64,000 nucleotides of DNA. Source: Mesorhizobium_B sp035998495. GTDB taxonomy: Bacteria > Pseudomonadota > Alphaproteobacteria > Rhizobiales > Rhizobiaceae. How positions within the stretch are numbered: the stretch's first letter is position 1; each line of letters starts with the position of its first letter. Under the pieces are notes generated by a model, which was not told the DNA's origin, made no database searches, and saw only the letters and a list, made by a program, of their open reading frames with translations. The stretch is from positions 1-64,000 of the forward strand of contig DASYHP010000076.1 in the NCBI GenBank assembly GCA_035998495.1. The letters run 5' to 3'. Shown in pieces: positions 28,171 through 36,046 of the stretch. The position numbers were made by a program, and so were the translations under genes.

Positions 28171-29618
28171 TGCGGCGCCCCCGCATGGATGTAGCTGGTC
28201 TTGACCACGGAAAAGAACTCGGCCGCCGCGCGGCCCTGCTCGCGCGGGCCGTGCGAGGAATGCTTCCGCCCTCCGAAGGGCACATGATAGTCGGTGCCCG
28301 CCGTCGGCAGGTTGACCATCACGCATCCCGTTTGGGCCTCGCGACGGAAGGCGTTGGCGCGCGCCAGGCTGCGGGTCACGATGCCCGCCGTCAGGCCGTA
28401 TTCCGTGTCGTTGACGATGGAGACCGCGTGATCGAACCCGTCCGCCTCGATCACGCAGGCGATCGGCACGAACATCTCCTCCCGGTTGAGGAGCATGTCG
28501 TTGCGGGTTTGGAGGAACACGGCCGGCGCGAAGTAGTAGCCCTCCGTCCGCCGCTCGAGCCGCATGCCGCCGCAGGCCAGCTCGGCGCCCGCCTGCCGGC
28601 CGATCTCCACATAGCGCTCGGCCGCCGCGAGTTGGCTGGCGTCGGCGAGCGGGCCGATCTGCGTCCCCTCGTCGAGCGCGTGCCCGACCGTGAGCGCCGA
28701 CATCGCCTTGAGGAAGCCCGCGACGAAGGCGTCGTGGATCCTGCGGTCGACCACGATGCGCGAGGACGCCGTGCATTTCTGGCCGGAGCCGAAAAACGCG
28801 CCGTTGACGGCGTGCGCGACGGCTAGGTCGAGGTCAGCGTCGTCCATCACCACAAGCGCGTTCTTGGAGCCCATTTCGAGCTGCAGCCTGGTCAGGTTGG
28901 GCGCGCATGCCACCGCCACCCTTCGTCCCGTCTCGGTGGAGCCGGTCAGCGTGATGGCGTCGATGTCGGAACTCGCCGCCAGCGCGTCGCCGGTCACCGC
29001 GCCCGGCCCCATCACCAGGTTGAACGCGCCCGCCGGCAAGCCCTGCCGCGCGATGATCTCCGCCAGCGCCCAGGCCGAGGCCGGCGTCAGGCTGGACGGC
29101 TTCCAGATGACGGCGTTGCCGTAAGCGAGCGCGGGCGCGATCTTCCAGCTCGCGGTCGCCATCGGGAAGTTCCACGGCGACACGACGGCCACCACGCCGA
29201 CCGGCTCGCGGCGGATGTCCACGTCGATGCCCGGCCGCACGCTTTCGGCGTTCTCGCCAAATTGCCGGTGGCATTCGGCGGCGTAGAACTCGAAGAACTG
29301 GCCCGCGCGGGCGACTTCGCCGATCCCTTCGGCGCGCGGCTTGCCTTCCTCACGCGACAGCAGCTCGCCCAGCTCGGCCGACCGCGCGATCAGCTCGCGG
29401 CCGATCGCCATCAGCGCCCTGTAGCGCTGCTCGATCGGAGCCCTGCCCCAGAGCGGCGCCGCCCGACGCGCCGCCGCGATCGCCGCGGCGAGCTGCTCCC
29501 GATCGGCCTGGGCGTAATGGCCGATCACGTCGGTCAGCTCGGAGGGGTTGACGTTCGGGATGCGGTCCGCGCCGCCTACCCACTCGCCGCCGATGAAGTT
29601 CTCGAATGCGTCCGGCAC
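28167..29618 (-). CDS. Aldehyde dehydrogenase (ketoglutarate-semialdehyde dehydrogenase-like)
   Basis: A 483-residue NAD(P)-dependent aldehyde dehydrogenase. It has the cofactor and active-site motifs VSPWNFPMA, GSTETGRR, the general base Glu in LQLEMGSKN and the catalytic Cys in GQKCTASS. Overall it resembles alpha-ketoglutarate semialdehyde and succinate-semialdehyde dehydrogenases used at the end of sugar-acid and hydroxyproline routes. It is first in an operon with an M19 hydrolase and the DUF3726 protein; the aldehyde substrate is unknown. Confidence 0.9.
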   Translation of the reverse strand: MPDAFENFIGGEWVGGADRIPNVNPSELTDVIGHYAQADREQLAAAIAAARRAAPLWGRAPIEQRYRALMAIGRELIARSAELGELLSREEGKPRAEGIGEVARAGQFFEFYAAECHRQFGENAESVRPGIDVDIRREPVGVVAVVSPWNFPMATASWKIAPALAYGNAVIWKPSSLTPASAWALAEIIARQGLPAGAFNLVMGPGAVTGDALAASSDIDAITLTGSTETGRRVAVACAPNLTRLQLEMGSKNALVVMDDADLDLAVAHAVNGAFFGSGQKCTASSRIVVDRRIHDAFVAGFLKAMSALTVGHALDEGTQIGPLADASQLAAAERYVEIGRQAGAELACGGMRLERRTEGYYFAPAVFLQTRNDMLLNREEMFVPIACVIEADGFDHAVSIVNDTEYGLTAGIVTRSLARANAFRREAQTGCVMVNLPTAGTDYHVPFGGRKHSSHGPREQGRAAAEFFSVVKTSYIHAGAPQ

Positions 29619-29679
29619 GGGCTGCTCCTGTCGCCGCCAGAGTGGACCCCTTGCCAGCGTTCGGTCAATTTTGAATAGC

Positions 29680-29730
29680 TCGATGACGTTCTGAGAAAAC
29701 CGAAATCTGGGTCACGAAATGCGTCATCGA
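29680..29730. promoter_or_regulatory. Inverted repeat upstream of the aldehyde dehydrogenase operon
   Basis: TCGATGACG (29680-29688) and CGTCATCGA (29722-29730) form a perfect 9-bp inverted repeat with a 33-base spacer, 62 bases upstream of the operon start. It could be a looped operator or chance. Nothing else is visible in the 216-base gap. Confidence 0.35.
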
Positions 29731-29834
29731 CAGGAACGTGGAGAACCCTTGGCTGCGAAGGCAGCGCAGGGGCTATGATCCCGCGACGAGGCGCCCTTCC
29801 GGCGAAGGCGGGCGATTGAAGACCGGGGGTTCCG

Positions 29835-30281
29835 TCATGACGCCGAACGGGGCTGCGGCTCGACAGGGGCGCCGCCCGCCCCCTCGTCCGCGATGACGCT
29901 GTCCACCGTCAGGCGGTGAGAACGGCCGTCTCGCGCGACCCAGTCGATCGACTGGCCCGACGTCAGGCCGATCAGCGCCGCGCCGATCGGGGTCAGAATC
30001 GAGATCTTTCCCTCGGCGATGTCGGCTTCACCGGGATAGACGAGGGTCACGACCCGGCTTTCCCCGGCATCCGTGCTGAACTGGAGGGTCGAACCCATGC
30101 GGACGACATCCCGGCCAAGCCGGCCGTCAGGCACGATGCGCGCACGGTCGAGCTCGGCAAGCAGCTCGTCCGCAAGCTCCGGGTTCCGGCTGGACGCCGT
30201 TTCCGCGAGCCCCGACAGCTTCTCGTAGTCCGTCTGCCCGATCAGGATGTTCGGCTTACGTTGGTTGTTTTTCCGGATCAT
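29835..30281 (-). CDS. rnk: Nucleoside diphosphate kinase regulator (Rnk, GreA/GreB C-terminal fold)
   Basis: A 148-residue protein. An N-terminal helical part (ILIGQTDYEKLSGLAETA) is followed by the GreA/GreB-like C-terminal domain (VVTLVYPGEADIAEGKISILTPIGAALIGLTSGQSI). Rnk proteins bind RNA polymerase and modulate nucleotide metabolism. The start is ATG 30281 (reading MIRKNNQRKP); a frame extension upstream to 30341 adds 20 residues that do not resemble the family. It is transcribed alone. Confidence 0.88.
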   Translation of the reverse strand: MIRKNNQRKPNILIGQTDYEKLSGLAETASSRNPELADELLAELDRARIVPDGRLGRDVVRMGSTLQFSTDAGESRVVTLVYPGEADIAEGKISILTPIGAALIGLTSGQSIDWVARDGRSHRLTVDSVIADEGAGGAPVEPQPRSAS

Positions 30282-30676
30282 CTTCCGCGACCCTTTCAAG
30301 GTGAAGCCGCAGCTTTTCGCCGCGACTTGCGTGAAGCACATGCGGATTAGAAGTATGTCGCTACGGCTGGGTGCGGCTCATCTGAGGATGCGGCACCTGA
30401 GCCATGCCCCTCGGCTGGGGCACGACGCGACTGAGCCGGGGGTTAGTGTCCCGCGATGGGACACACCCGATGAAGATGTGAATGTTGCTCGGCGACGAAC
30501 ATGAAAAGATGATGGGAAATAGGTGAGGGGATGTCAAGCTTGCGCCAGTCGGCGCCCGGAAAGCGGAAGCGGGAGGCGACGGCGCAGGAGAACGGTCACG
30601 CCCATGGGGCGGATCGAGGCGGAACAGCCGGACGCGGCGCCCGCGCGGTTCAACCCTGCAATGCCGTCCTGCGACC
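30282..30676. other. 395-base divergent intergenic region with a palindrome
   Basis: This gap separates divergent rnk and the NUDIX gene. The only structure seen is GTGTCCCGCGATGGGACAC at 30446-30464, a 7-bp perfect inverted repeat with a 5-base centre, which could be an operator. No credible small gene or RNA was recognised. Confidence 0.5.
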
Positions 30677-31123
30677 ATGACCGCTAAGACGAGGGACCAG
30701 ATCGCCGCCCTTCCCCTTCGCCTCGCCAAGGGCGGCGTGATCGAGGTGCTGCTTGTGACCTCACGCGAGACCAAACGCTGGATCGTCCCCAAGGGCTGGC
30801 CCATGAAGGGGCTCAAGGACCGTCAAGCCGCCGCGCTGGAAGCGCAGGAGGAGGCCGGCGTGAAGGGACATGTGCTGCGCGACGCGATCGGCACCTACGC
30901 CTATTGGCGTCGAGCCGAGGATCACTTCCAGCTCTGCACCGTCGCCGTGTTCGCGCTCAAGGTCGAAAAGCAGCTCAAGAGCTGGAAGGAGCGCGGTCAG
31001 CGCGAGACGCGATGGGAGAACGTGCTGGAGGCCGCTCATCTCGTGTCCGAGCCCGAGCTCAGCACGCTCATCGTCAGGCTGCCCGCGAACAGGCGGGTGC
31101 TGAAGCTGTTGTCGAAAGGCTGA
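30677..31123 (+). CDS. NUDIX hydrolase
   Basis: A 148-residue hydrolase of the diphosphoinositol-polyphosphate phosphohydrolase-like group. WIVPKGWPMKG precedes the NUDIX box, which reads ALEAQEEAGV: the Arg of the usual REUxEExGU motif is replaced by Leu while both catalytic Glu pairs stay. It cleaves a nucleoside diphosphate linked to another group; the substrate is unknown. It is convergent with the next gene, 7 bases apart. Confidence 0.88.
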   Translation: MTAKTRDQIAALPLRLAKGGVIEVLLVTSRETKRWIVPKGWPMKGLKDRQAAALEAQEEAGVKGHVLRDAIGTYAYWRRAEDHFQLCTVAVFALKVEKQLKSWKERGQRETRWENVLEAAHLVSEPELSTLIVRLPANRRVLKLLSKG

Positions 31124-31130
31124 CAGCCGC

Positions 31131-31376
31131 TCAGTCCGGCGGGTTGCGGAGCTTGCGGATCCAGTCGTCGCCTGCTCCCGATCGCCGGAGCAGGGCGACC
31201 GGATCCTCGCCGTCGAGCCGGGAGCAGATGCGGTAGGCCTCCAGCACGTCGGCGCTCATCTCGCCGCGTCCGTAGAAGAACATGGCGGCCGCATAGCGCG
31301 CCCGGCCCGACCATTCCTCGCCGAGCGGCGTGGCGATCAGCGCCCAGTTGCGGGCGAGCTCGTCGTCCACCGCCAT
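31131..31376 (-). CDS. Conserved hypothetical small protein
   Basis: An 81-residue soluble protein with no recognised domain, helical and mildly acidic (RARYAAAMFFYGRGEMSADVLEAYRICSRLD). It keeps a good reading frame with an alphaproteobacterial amino-acid mix and lies in a position where no other gene is possible, so it is probably real. Its 5' side is the hairpin that ends the aminomethyltransferase operon. Confidence 0.55.
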   Translation of the reverse strand: MAVDDELARNWALIATPLGEEWSGRARYAAAMFFYGRGEMSADVLEAYRICSRLDGEDPVALLRRSGAGDDWIRKLRNPPD

Positions 31377-31380
31377 GGCG

Positions 31381-31414
31381 CTAGAGGCTGTTATGGACCA
31401 TGAACAGCCTCTAG
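31381..31414 (-). terminator. Perfect 12-bp hairpin at the end of the aminomethyltransferase gene
   Basis: CTAGAGGCTGTT and AACAGCCTCTAG form a perfect 12-bp stem around a 10-base loop. One arm contains the TAG stop of the aminomethyltransferase gene (31411-31413). It probably ends the leftward operon that starts at 35886, though no U run follows. Confidence 0.6.
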
Positions 31415-32649
31415 AACGGGGCGGGCGGGGTCGCCGTGCGCCGGTCGAGCTTCAGGAAAGGCCGCGGCACGACCCAGGCCCGCTTCATGAGCTTGGCGAA
31501 CTGAAGCTCCCTGAGCGCGTAGATCTCCACCCAGAGATCGTCGAGGACCGTGTCGCCATAGGGCCGCCTGAGGCTGGCGATGGCGATGTTGCGCTTCAGC
31601 GTCGGCGACCAGATCGCCGCCGAAACGAGGCCGACCTCCTTCTTTCCCCGGTGATAGACCAGCGCGTGCTCCGCCGGCACATTGCCTTCGACCTCGAGCC
31701 CCACCAGCACATGCCGGGCGCCGCCTTTTTCGCGCGCCGCCAGAATCGCGCAGCGGCCGTTGAAATGGCCCTTGGCCCCGTCCACCATCCAGCCGAGCCC
31801 GATCTCGTCGGGCAGGCGCGCGCGGTCGGCGCGCAGCGCGGTCTCGGCCGTGACGAAATCGGCATTGGCGACGATGAAGCCGGCCTCGACGCGCGCCCGG
31901 TTGAGCGCCGCATAGCCGATCGCCCTGAGCCCGAAGGGCCGGCCCGCGTCCCAGAGCCGGTCCCAAAGGCTCAGCGCCTGGGACGCTTGCGCGAACAGCT
32001 CGTAGCCGAGGTCGCCGGTGAAGCCGGTGCGCGACACCGTGACCATGCCGCCCTCATGCAGAAAATCCGCGAGGTCGAAGGGTTTCAGCGTTTCCACGCC
32101 CTCGAAGCCGGCCGCCCGGAGCACCGAAAACGCGGTCGGCCCCTGCAGCGCCAGCCCCGCCACGGCTTCCGTCTCCTCCTCGATCGCAACGTCGAAGCCT
32201 TGCGCGCCGTCGAGCAGCCAGGGCAGGTGCCGCTCCTGGCAGCAGAGGCGGAACCGATCCGGCGCCAGCCGGAACAAGGTGCCGTCGTCGAGCACGAAGC
32301 CCTCGTCGTCGCACCACGCCGTGTAGTGGACGCGCCCCGGCCGGAGTTTTCTCACGTCGCGCAGCGTCAGCCGATTGCAGAAGGCTTCGGCGTCCGGGCC
32401 CTCGATCCGGTATTTCACCATGGGCGAGATGTCGAACAGCGCGGCCTGGGAGCGGATCGCGAAGAATTCGAGTTCCTCCTCCCACAAGGACATGGGCGCC
32501 AGATTGCCGCCCCAGTCATACCATGCGCCCGTCTGCATGAGGGCGGCCAAGCGCGGATGGAAGGGCGATTCCCGCTTGAGCTTTCGGATATGCGCCTGTG
32601 CGGCCCGGCGGGTTTGCCCTTCCGCCTGAAAGGAGGTCATCACGTTCAT
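31411..32649 (-). CDS. GcvT-family aminomethyltransferase
   Basis: A 412-residue cytoplasmic protein of the folate-binding aminomethyltransferase/DMSP-demethylase group. ALFDISPMVKYRIEGPDAEAF, then RTGFTGDLGYELF and a C-terminal barrel are the family marks. Members move a methyl or one-carbon unit to tetrahydrofolate from glycine, dimethylglycine, DMSP or similar donors. It overlaps the upstream flavoprotein gene by 4 bases (ATGA), so it is the third gene of an operon with two flavoproteins. In this context it likely handles carbon from an N-methyl group, which is an inference. Confidence 0.87.
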   Translation of the reverse strand: MNVMTSFQAEGQTRRAAQAHIRKLKRESPFHPRLAALMQTGAWYDWGGNLAPMSLWEEELEFFAIRSQAALFDISPMVKYRIEGPDAEAFCNRLTLRDVRKLRPGRVHYTAWCDDEGFVLDDGTLFRLAPDRFRLCCQERHLPWLLDGAQGFDVAIEEETEAVAGLALQGPTAFSVLRAAGFEGVETLKPFDLADFLHEGGMVTVSRTGFTGDLGYELFAQASQALSLWDRLWDAGRPFGLRAIGYAALNRARVEAGFIVANADFVTAETALRADRARLPDEIGLGWMVDGAKGHFNGRCAILAAREKGGARHVLVGLEVEGNVPAEHALVYHRGKKEVGLVSAAIWSPTLKRNIAIASLRRPYGDTVLDDLWVEIYALRELQFAKLMKRAWVVPRPFLKLDRRTATPPAPF

Positions 32650-34280
32650 GGCCGCGCCTCCGAAAGGCTGCGCTTGAGGATCGAGAAGCCGAAGCTGGTC
32701 CGCTTGCGGCTTTCGCCGTCGCGGATGGCGGCCCGCGCGGCGTTGAGGCCGGGCAGGCCGGAGATGCCGCCGCCGGGATGGGCGCCCGCACCGCAGAGAT
32801 AAAGCCCCTCGACCGGCGTGCCGTAGCCCGACGACCCCGCCACGGGGCGCGAGAAAAGCATCGCGTCGGCCTGGAGCTCGCCATGGTGCCAGTGGCCGCC
32901 CGGCATATGGTAGCGGCGCTCGATGTCGGCGGGCGTGAGCAGTTCGGCGGCGCGCACCAAACGGCGAAGGCCCGGCGCGTGGCGCTCCAGCAGGGCGAGG
33001 CTCGCCTCCAGGAGTTCCGCCTTTCGCGCCTCGGTCCAGCCGCCGCGCAGGCGATAAGGCACGAACTGCACCACCGCCGAAAGCACCGCGCCGCCTTGAG
33101 GGGCAAGCGCCGGGTCGGCGAGGCCCGGCAGGGTGACCTCGACAACCGGCTCGCGGGAGAAATCGCCATATTTGGACGGGTTGTAGGCGCGCTCCACACC
33201 GTCGGACGAAGGCGCGATCACGATGCGTCCGCGCAAATGCTCTTCCCCCAGGCCGGCGAAGGCGGGGATGCCGTCCAGCGCCAGGTGCAGCTTGGCCGCG
33301 GCCCCGTTCATGCGGATGTTGCCGACCTTGCGCATGAAACCGATGTCGAGATGCGGCGCCCCGACAAGCTCGAAGAAGGTGGTCTTCGGGTTGATCGCGG
33401 AGAGCACGAGCCCGGTCCGCAACTCGGTCCCATCGGCGAGCGCGACGCCGCTTGCCGCGCCGTCCCCCACCAGGATGCGGCGCACCTCCGCCTTGGTGCG
33501 CAGCGCCACGCCGGCCGATTCCGCGGACCTCACGAGCGCGGCGATCACCGCCCCCATCCCGCCGCGCGGAACAACCTGCCCGCCGGGCGCGCCCGCCGCC
33601 TCGCCGGCCAGGCGGTAGTAGAGCCCCAGGAGAGAGGTGGGCGAGCGGGGCCCGAGATGCACGCCGAGCGTCGCGTCGAAGGCGAGCAGGCCCTTCAGCC
33701 GGTCATCGGAAAGATGTTCCTCGGCCACGTCATGGACGTTCATCAGCACCATGCGGAGGAACTCGCGCATCTCCTCGCGCCCCAGCCGCCGCAGCGAGAG
33801 CAGCACGGAGCCGAGAAAGGCCTTGTCGCCGTGAGACAGGCGGCCGAGCGCGGGCGGGTTGCGGACAAGGAACGGCTTCAGCACGCCGGCCTGGCGGAAC
33901 AGGCGCGCGCGCAACTCGCCCCAGGCCGCGGCCTCGCCCGCGGAGAGCCCTTCCACCTCCTCGCCATAGCCGCCGTGCAGGATCAGGGGGCCGTTGTCGC
34001 GGTCGAGCACGGCGGTCGGCGCGGGCTCCCCGAACGCCAGGCCATGCGACTTCAGATCGAGGGCCGCGATCACCTCCGGGTGCAGGCGGTTGAGCACGTG
34101 CGCCAGGCCCGGCGAGCGGAAGCCTTCGGCGAAGGTTTCGCCCCGCGCGGCCCCGCCCGGCTCCGCTTCCGCTTCGACCAGAACCACCTTGCGCCCGGCT
34201 TTGGCGAGCACGCTTGCTGCCACGAGCCCGTTGTGGCCGGCCCCGATCACCACCGCGTCGAACGCTTCAGAGGACGTCAT
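32646..34280 (-). CDS. FAD-dependent oxidoreductase, PYROXD2/phytoene-desaturase-like (second of pair)
   Basis: A 544-residue flavoprotein of the COG1233 group. The dinucleotide motif DAVVIGAGHNGLVAASVLAK lies at residues 9-28 and the C-terminal FAD segment GLYLCGAGAHPGGGISGLPG near the end. The carotenoid desaturase resemblance does not imply carotenoid synthesis: no crt gene is nearby, and human PYROXD2 belongs to the same group. Its 5' end overlaps the upstream paralog by 14 bases. The pair is probably a heterodimer or performs two successive oxidations in the amine pathway of this block. Confidence 0.85.
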   Translation of the reverse strand: MTSSEAFDAVVIGAGHNGLVAASVLAKAGRKVVLVEAEAEPGGAARGETFAEGFRSPGLAHVLNRLHPEVIAALDLKSHGLAFGEPAPTAVLDRDNGPLILHGGYGEEVEGLSAGEAAAWGELRARLFRQAGVLKPFLVRNPPALGRLSHGDKAFLGSVLLSLRRLGREEMREFLRMVLMNVHDVAEEHLSDDRLKGLLAFDATLGVHLGPRSPTSLLGLYYRLAGEAAGAPGGQVVPRGGMGAVIAALVRSAESAGVALRTKAEVRRILVGDGAASGVALADGTELRTGLVLSAINPKTTFFELVGAPHLDIGFMRKVGNIRMNGAAAKLHLALDGIPAFAGLGEEHLRGRIVIAPSSDGVERAYNPSKYGDFSREPVVEVTLPGLADPALAPQGGAVLSAVVQFVPYRLRGGWTEARKAELLEASLALLERHAPGLRRLVRAAELLTPADIERRYHMPGGHWHHGELQADAMLFSRPVAGSSGYGTPVEGLYLCGAGAHPGGGISGLPGLNAARAAIRDGESRKRTSFGFSILKRSLSEARP

Positions 34281-35886
34281 AAGCCGGGCTCACATGACGG
34301 TTTTTTTCGCGCGCGTCGCGAAGGATTTCCACGGCGGCGTTGCGGCCGGGCGCGCCCATCACGCCGCCGCCGGGATGGGTGGAGGAGCCGCAGATGTAGA
34401 GCCCCTCGACCGGCGAGCGGTATTGGGCGTAGCCCGGCACCGGCCGGTTGAAGAGGAGCTGGTCGAAGGTCAGCTCGCCCTGGAAGATGTTGCCTTCGGT
34501 CAGGCCCACCTCCGCCTCCAGCTCGCGCGGGGTGCGCACCTCCATGTGCAGGATGCGCTCGCGGAAGCCCGGCGAGTAGTCGGCGATCTGAGAGACCACG
34601 GTTTCGGCGAATGCGTCGCGGTCGGCGTCCGTCCAGTCGCGCCCTTCCAGCTTTGGCGGGCAGTACTGCACGAAGACGCTCATGAAGTGCTTGCCCGGCG
34701 GGGCCATGGTCGGGTCGAGCGTGGTGGGGATCACCATGTCAATGAAGGGATCGGCCGACCAGCGGCCCGCCTTCCAGTCGTCATAGCCGCGCTCCATGCG
34801 CTCGATCGAATCCGTGAAGTGCAGGTCGCCCTGCAGGCAGGGCGAGTTCGGCGGCAGCGCCGGGAAGTCGGGCATCCCATCGAGCGCGATGTTGAGCTTC
34901 CCCGACGAGCCCCGGATCTTGAAGTTCTTCACGCGCCGCAGGAAGGGCTCGGGCAGGTCCGCCTCGTCCACGAGCTTCAGGAAGGTGCGCTTCACGTCGG
35001 CGTTGGAGATCACCCGCCGGGCGCGGATCTCCTCGCCCCCTTCCAGCACGATGCCTGTGGCCTTGCCGTCCGCTGTCAGCACCTTTTCGACGGGCGCGTT
35101 GCGCCGGACCGTGCCGCCCGAGGCCTCGAAGGAGCGGGCCAGCGCGCTTGTCACCGCCCCCATCCCGCCGCGCGCGAACCCCCAGGCGCCGACCGCGCCG
35201 TCCACCTCGCCCATGTAATGGTGCAAGAGCACATAGGCCGTGCCGGGCGACATGGGGCCGAGCGCGGTGCCGATGATGCCGGACAGCGCGAGATAGGCCT
35301 TGATGACGTCGTTCTCGAAATACTCGTCGAGGAAGTCCGAGATCGACATGGTCCAGAAGCGCACCGTGAGCGCGATCTCGTCTTCGCTCATCTCGCCGAA
35401 CCTGCGCCCGAGATAGACGAGTTCCGACAGGTCGCGCGGGCGAAAGCTCGTGGGGTCGGGCGCGGTGCGCATGAGCAGCGGCTGGATGAAGCGGCACTGC
35501 CGCGTCACGTCGCGGGAATAGCGGTCGTAGCTTTCCGCGTCGCGCGGAGAGAAACGCGCCCATTCGCGGCGGTGCGCGTGGTGGTCCTTGTAGGCGGCGA
35601 GATAGTCGCCGTCCTGGGTGAACACCGCCCCGCCCTCATAGGGGATCACCTGCAGCCCGAAGCGCGGCAGCTCCAGGTCGCGCATGATCTCGGGCCGGAA
35701 CAGCGAGCAGACATAGGAGCAGTTGGAGTAGAGGAAGCCCGGCGTGAGCGAGCGGCTCACGGCCGCCCCGCCGATCCAGTCGTTCTTCTCGACCACCAGC
35801 ACGTCGAGCCCGGCGCGCTGGAGATAGCAGGCGGCCACAAGCCCGTTGTGCCCGGCGCCGATCACCACCGCGTCCCAAACCTTCAT
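34267..35886 (-). CDS. FAD-dependent oxidoreductase, PYROXD2/phytoene-desaturase-like (first of pair)
   Basis: A 539-residue paralog of the following gene. It begins MKVWDAVVIGAGHNGLVAAC and ends with GLYICGSSTHPGGGVMGAPG, the two FAD-binding signatures. The ATG at 35886 is chosen over an upstream in-frame start at 35931, because the Rossmann fold begins directly. It is the first gene of the leftward operon, and its promoter region contains the shared regulon palindrome at 35956. The substrate is unknown; amine or amino-acid oxidation is suggested by the neighbours. Confidence 0.85.
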   Translation of the reverse strand: MKVWDAVVIGAGHNGLVAACYLQRAGLDVLVVEKNDWIGGAAVSRSLTPGFLYSNCSYVCSLFRPEIMRDLELPRFGLQVIPYEGGAVFTQDGDYLAAYKDHHAHRREWARFSPRDAESYDRYSRDVTRQCRFIQPLLMRTAPDPTSFRPRDLSELVYLGRRFGEMSEDEIALTVRFWTMSISDFLDEYFENDVIKAYLALSGIIGTALGPMSPGTAYVLLHHYMGEVDGAVGAWGFARGGMGAVTSALARSFEASGGTVRRNAPVEKVLTADGKATGIVLEGGEEIRARRVISNADVKRTFLKLVDEADLPEPFLRRVKNFKIRGSSGKLNIALDGMPDFPALPPNSPCLQGDLHFTDSIERMERGYDDWKAGRWSADPFIDMVIPTTLDPTMAPPGKHFMSVFVQYCPPKLEGRDWTDADRDAFAETVVSQIADYSPGFRERILHMEVRTPRELEAEVGLTEGNIFQGELTFDQLLFNRPVPGYAQYRSPVEGLYICGSSTHPGGGVMGAPGRNAAVEILRDAREKNRHVSPAYDVL

Positions 35887-35955
35887 GCCCGAAGCCGCCT
35901 TTGTTCTTCCGCCTCGGGGCAAGTCTGGCACCGGAACGGCCTCCTTGTCCAGATT

Positions 35956-35971
35956 TTGAATGAATGTTCAA
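35956..35971. promoter_or_regulatory. TetR-type operator, site 1
   Basis: TTGAATGAATGTTCAA (complement TTGAACATTCATTCAA) lies between the divergent flavoprotein gene (35886) and methyltransferase gene (36047). It matches the shared pattern TTGAAYGNNCATTCAA with few changes and would control both the oxidase operon and the operon containing the TetR gene itself. Confidence 0.75.
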
Positions 35972-36046
35972 CCAGCACTGTTGCGTTCTTCCGTCGCTGC
36001 GGTAGGCTTCGACCGTGTTGGGACCATGTTCGGGAGAGCGGGGCCG

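Noticed and set aside
24628..28194. A 1188-codon open frame on the plus strand across 24.6-28.2 kb
   Set aside because: It runs antisense to two coupled genes with recognisable family motifs. Its composition is that of a complement frame, with no domain or ribosome-binding site.
32646..35886. Carotenoid biosynthesis locus (phytoene desaturases)
   Set aside because: No crtB, crtE or crtY-like gene is near, the two flavoproteins sit with amine-catabolic genes and share the TetR operator.
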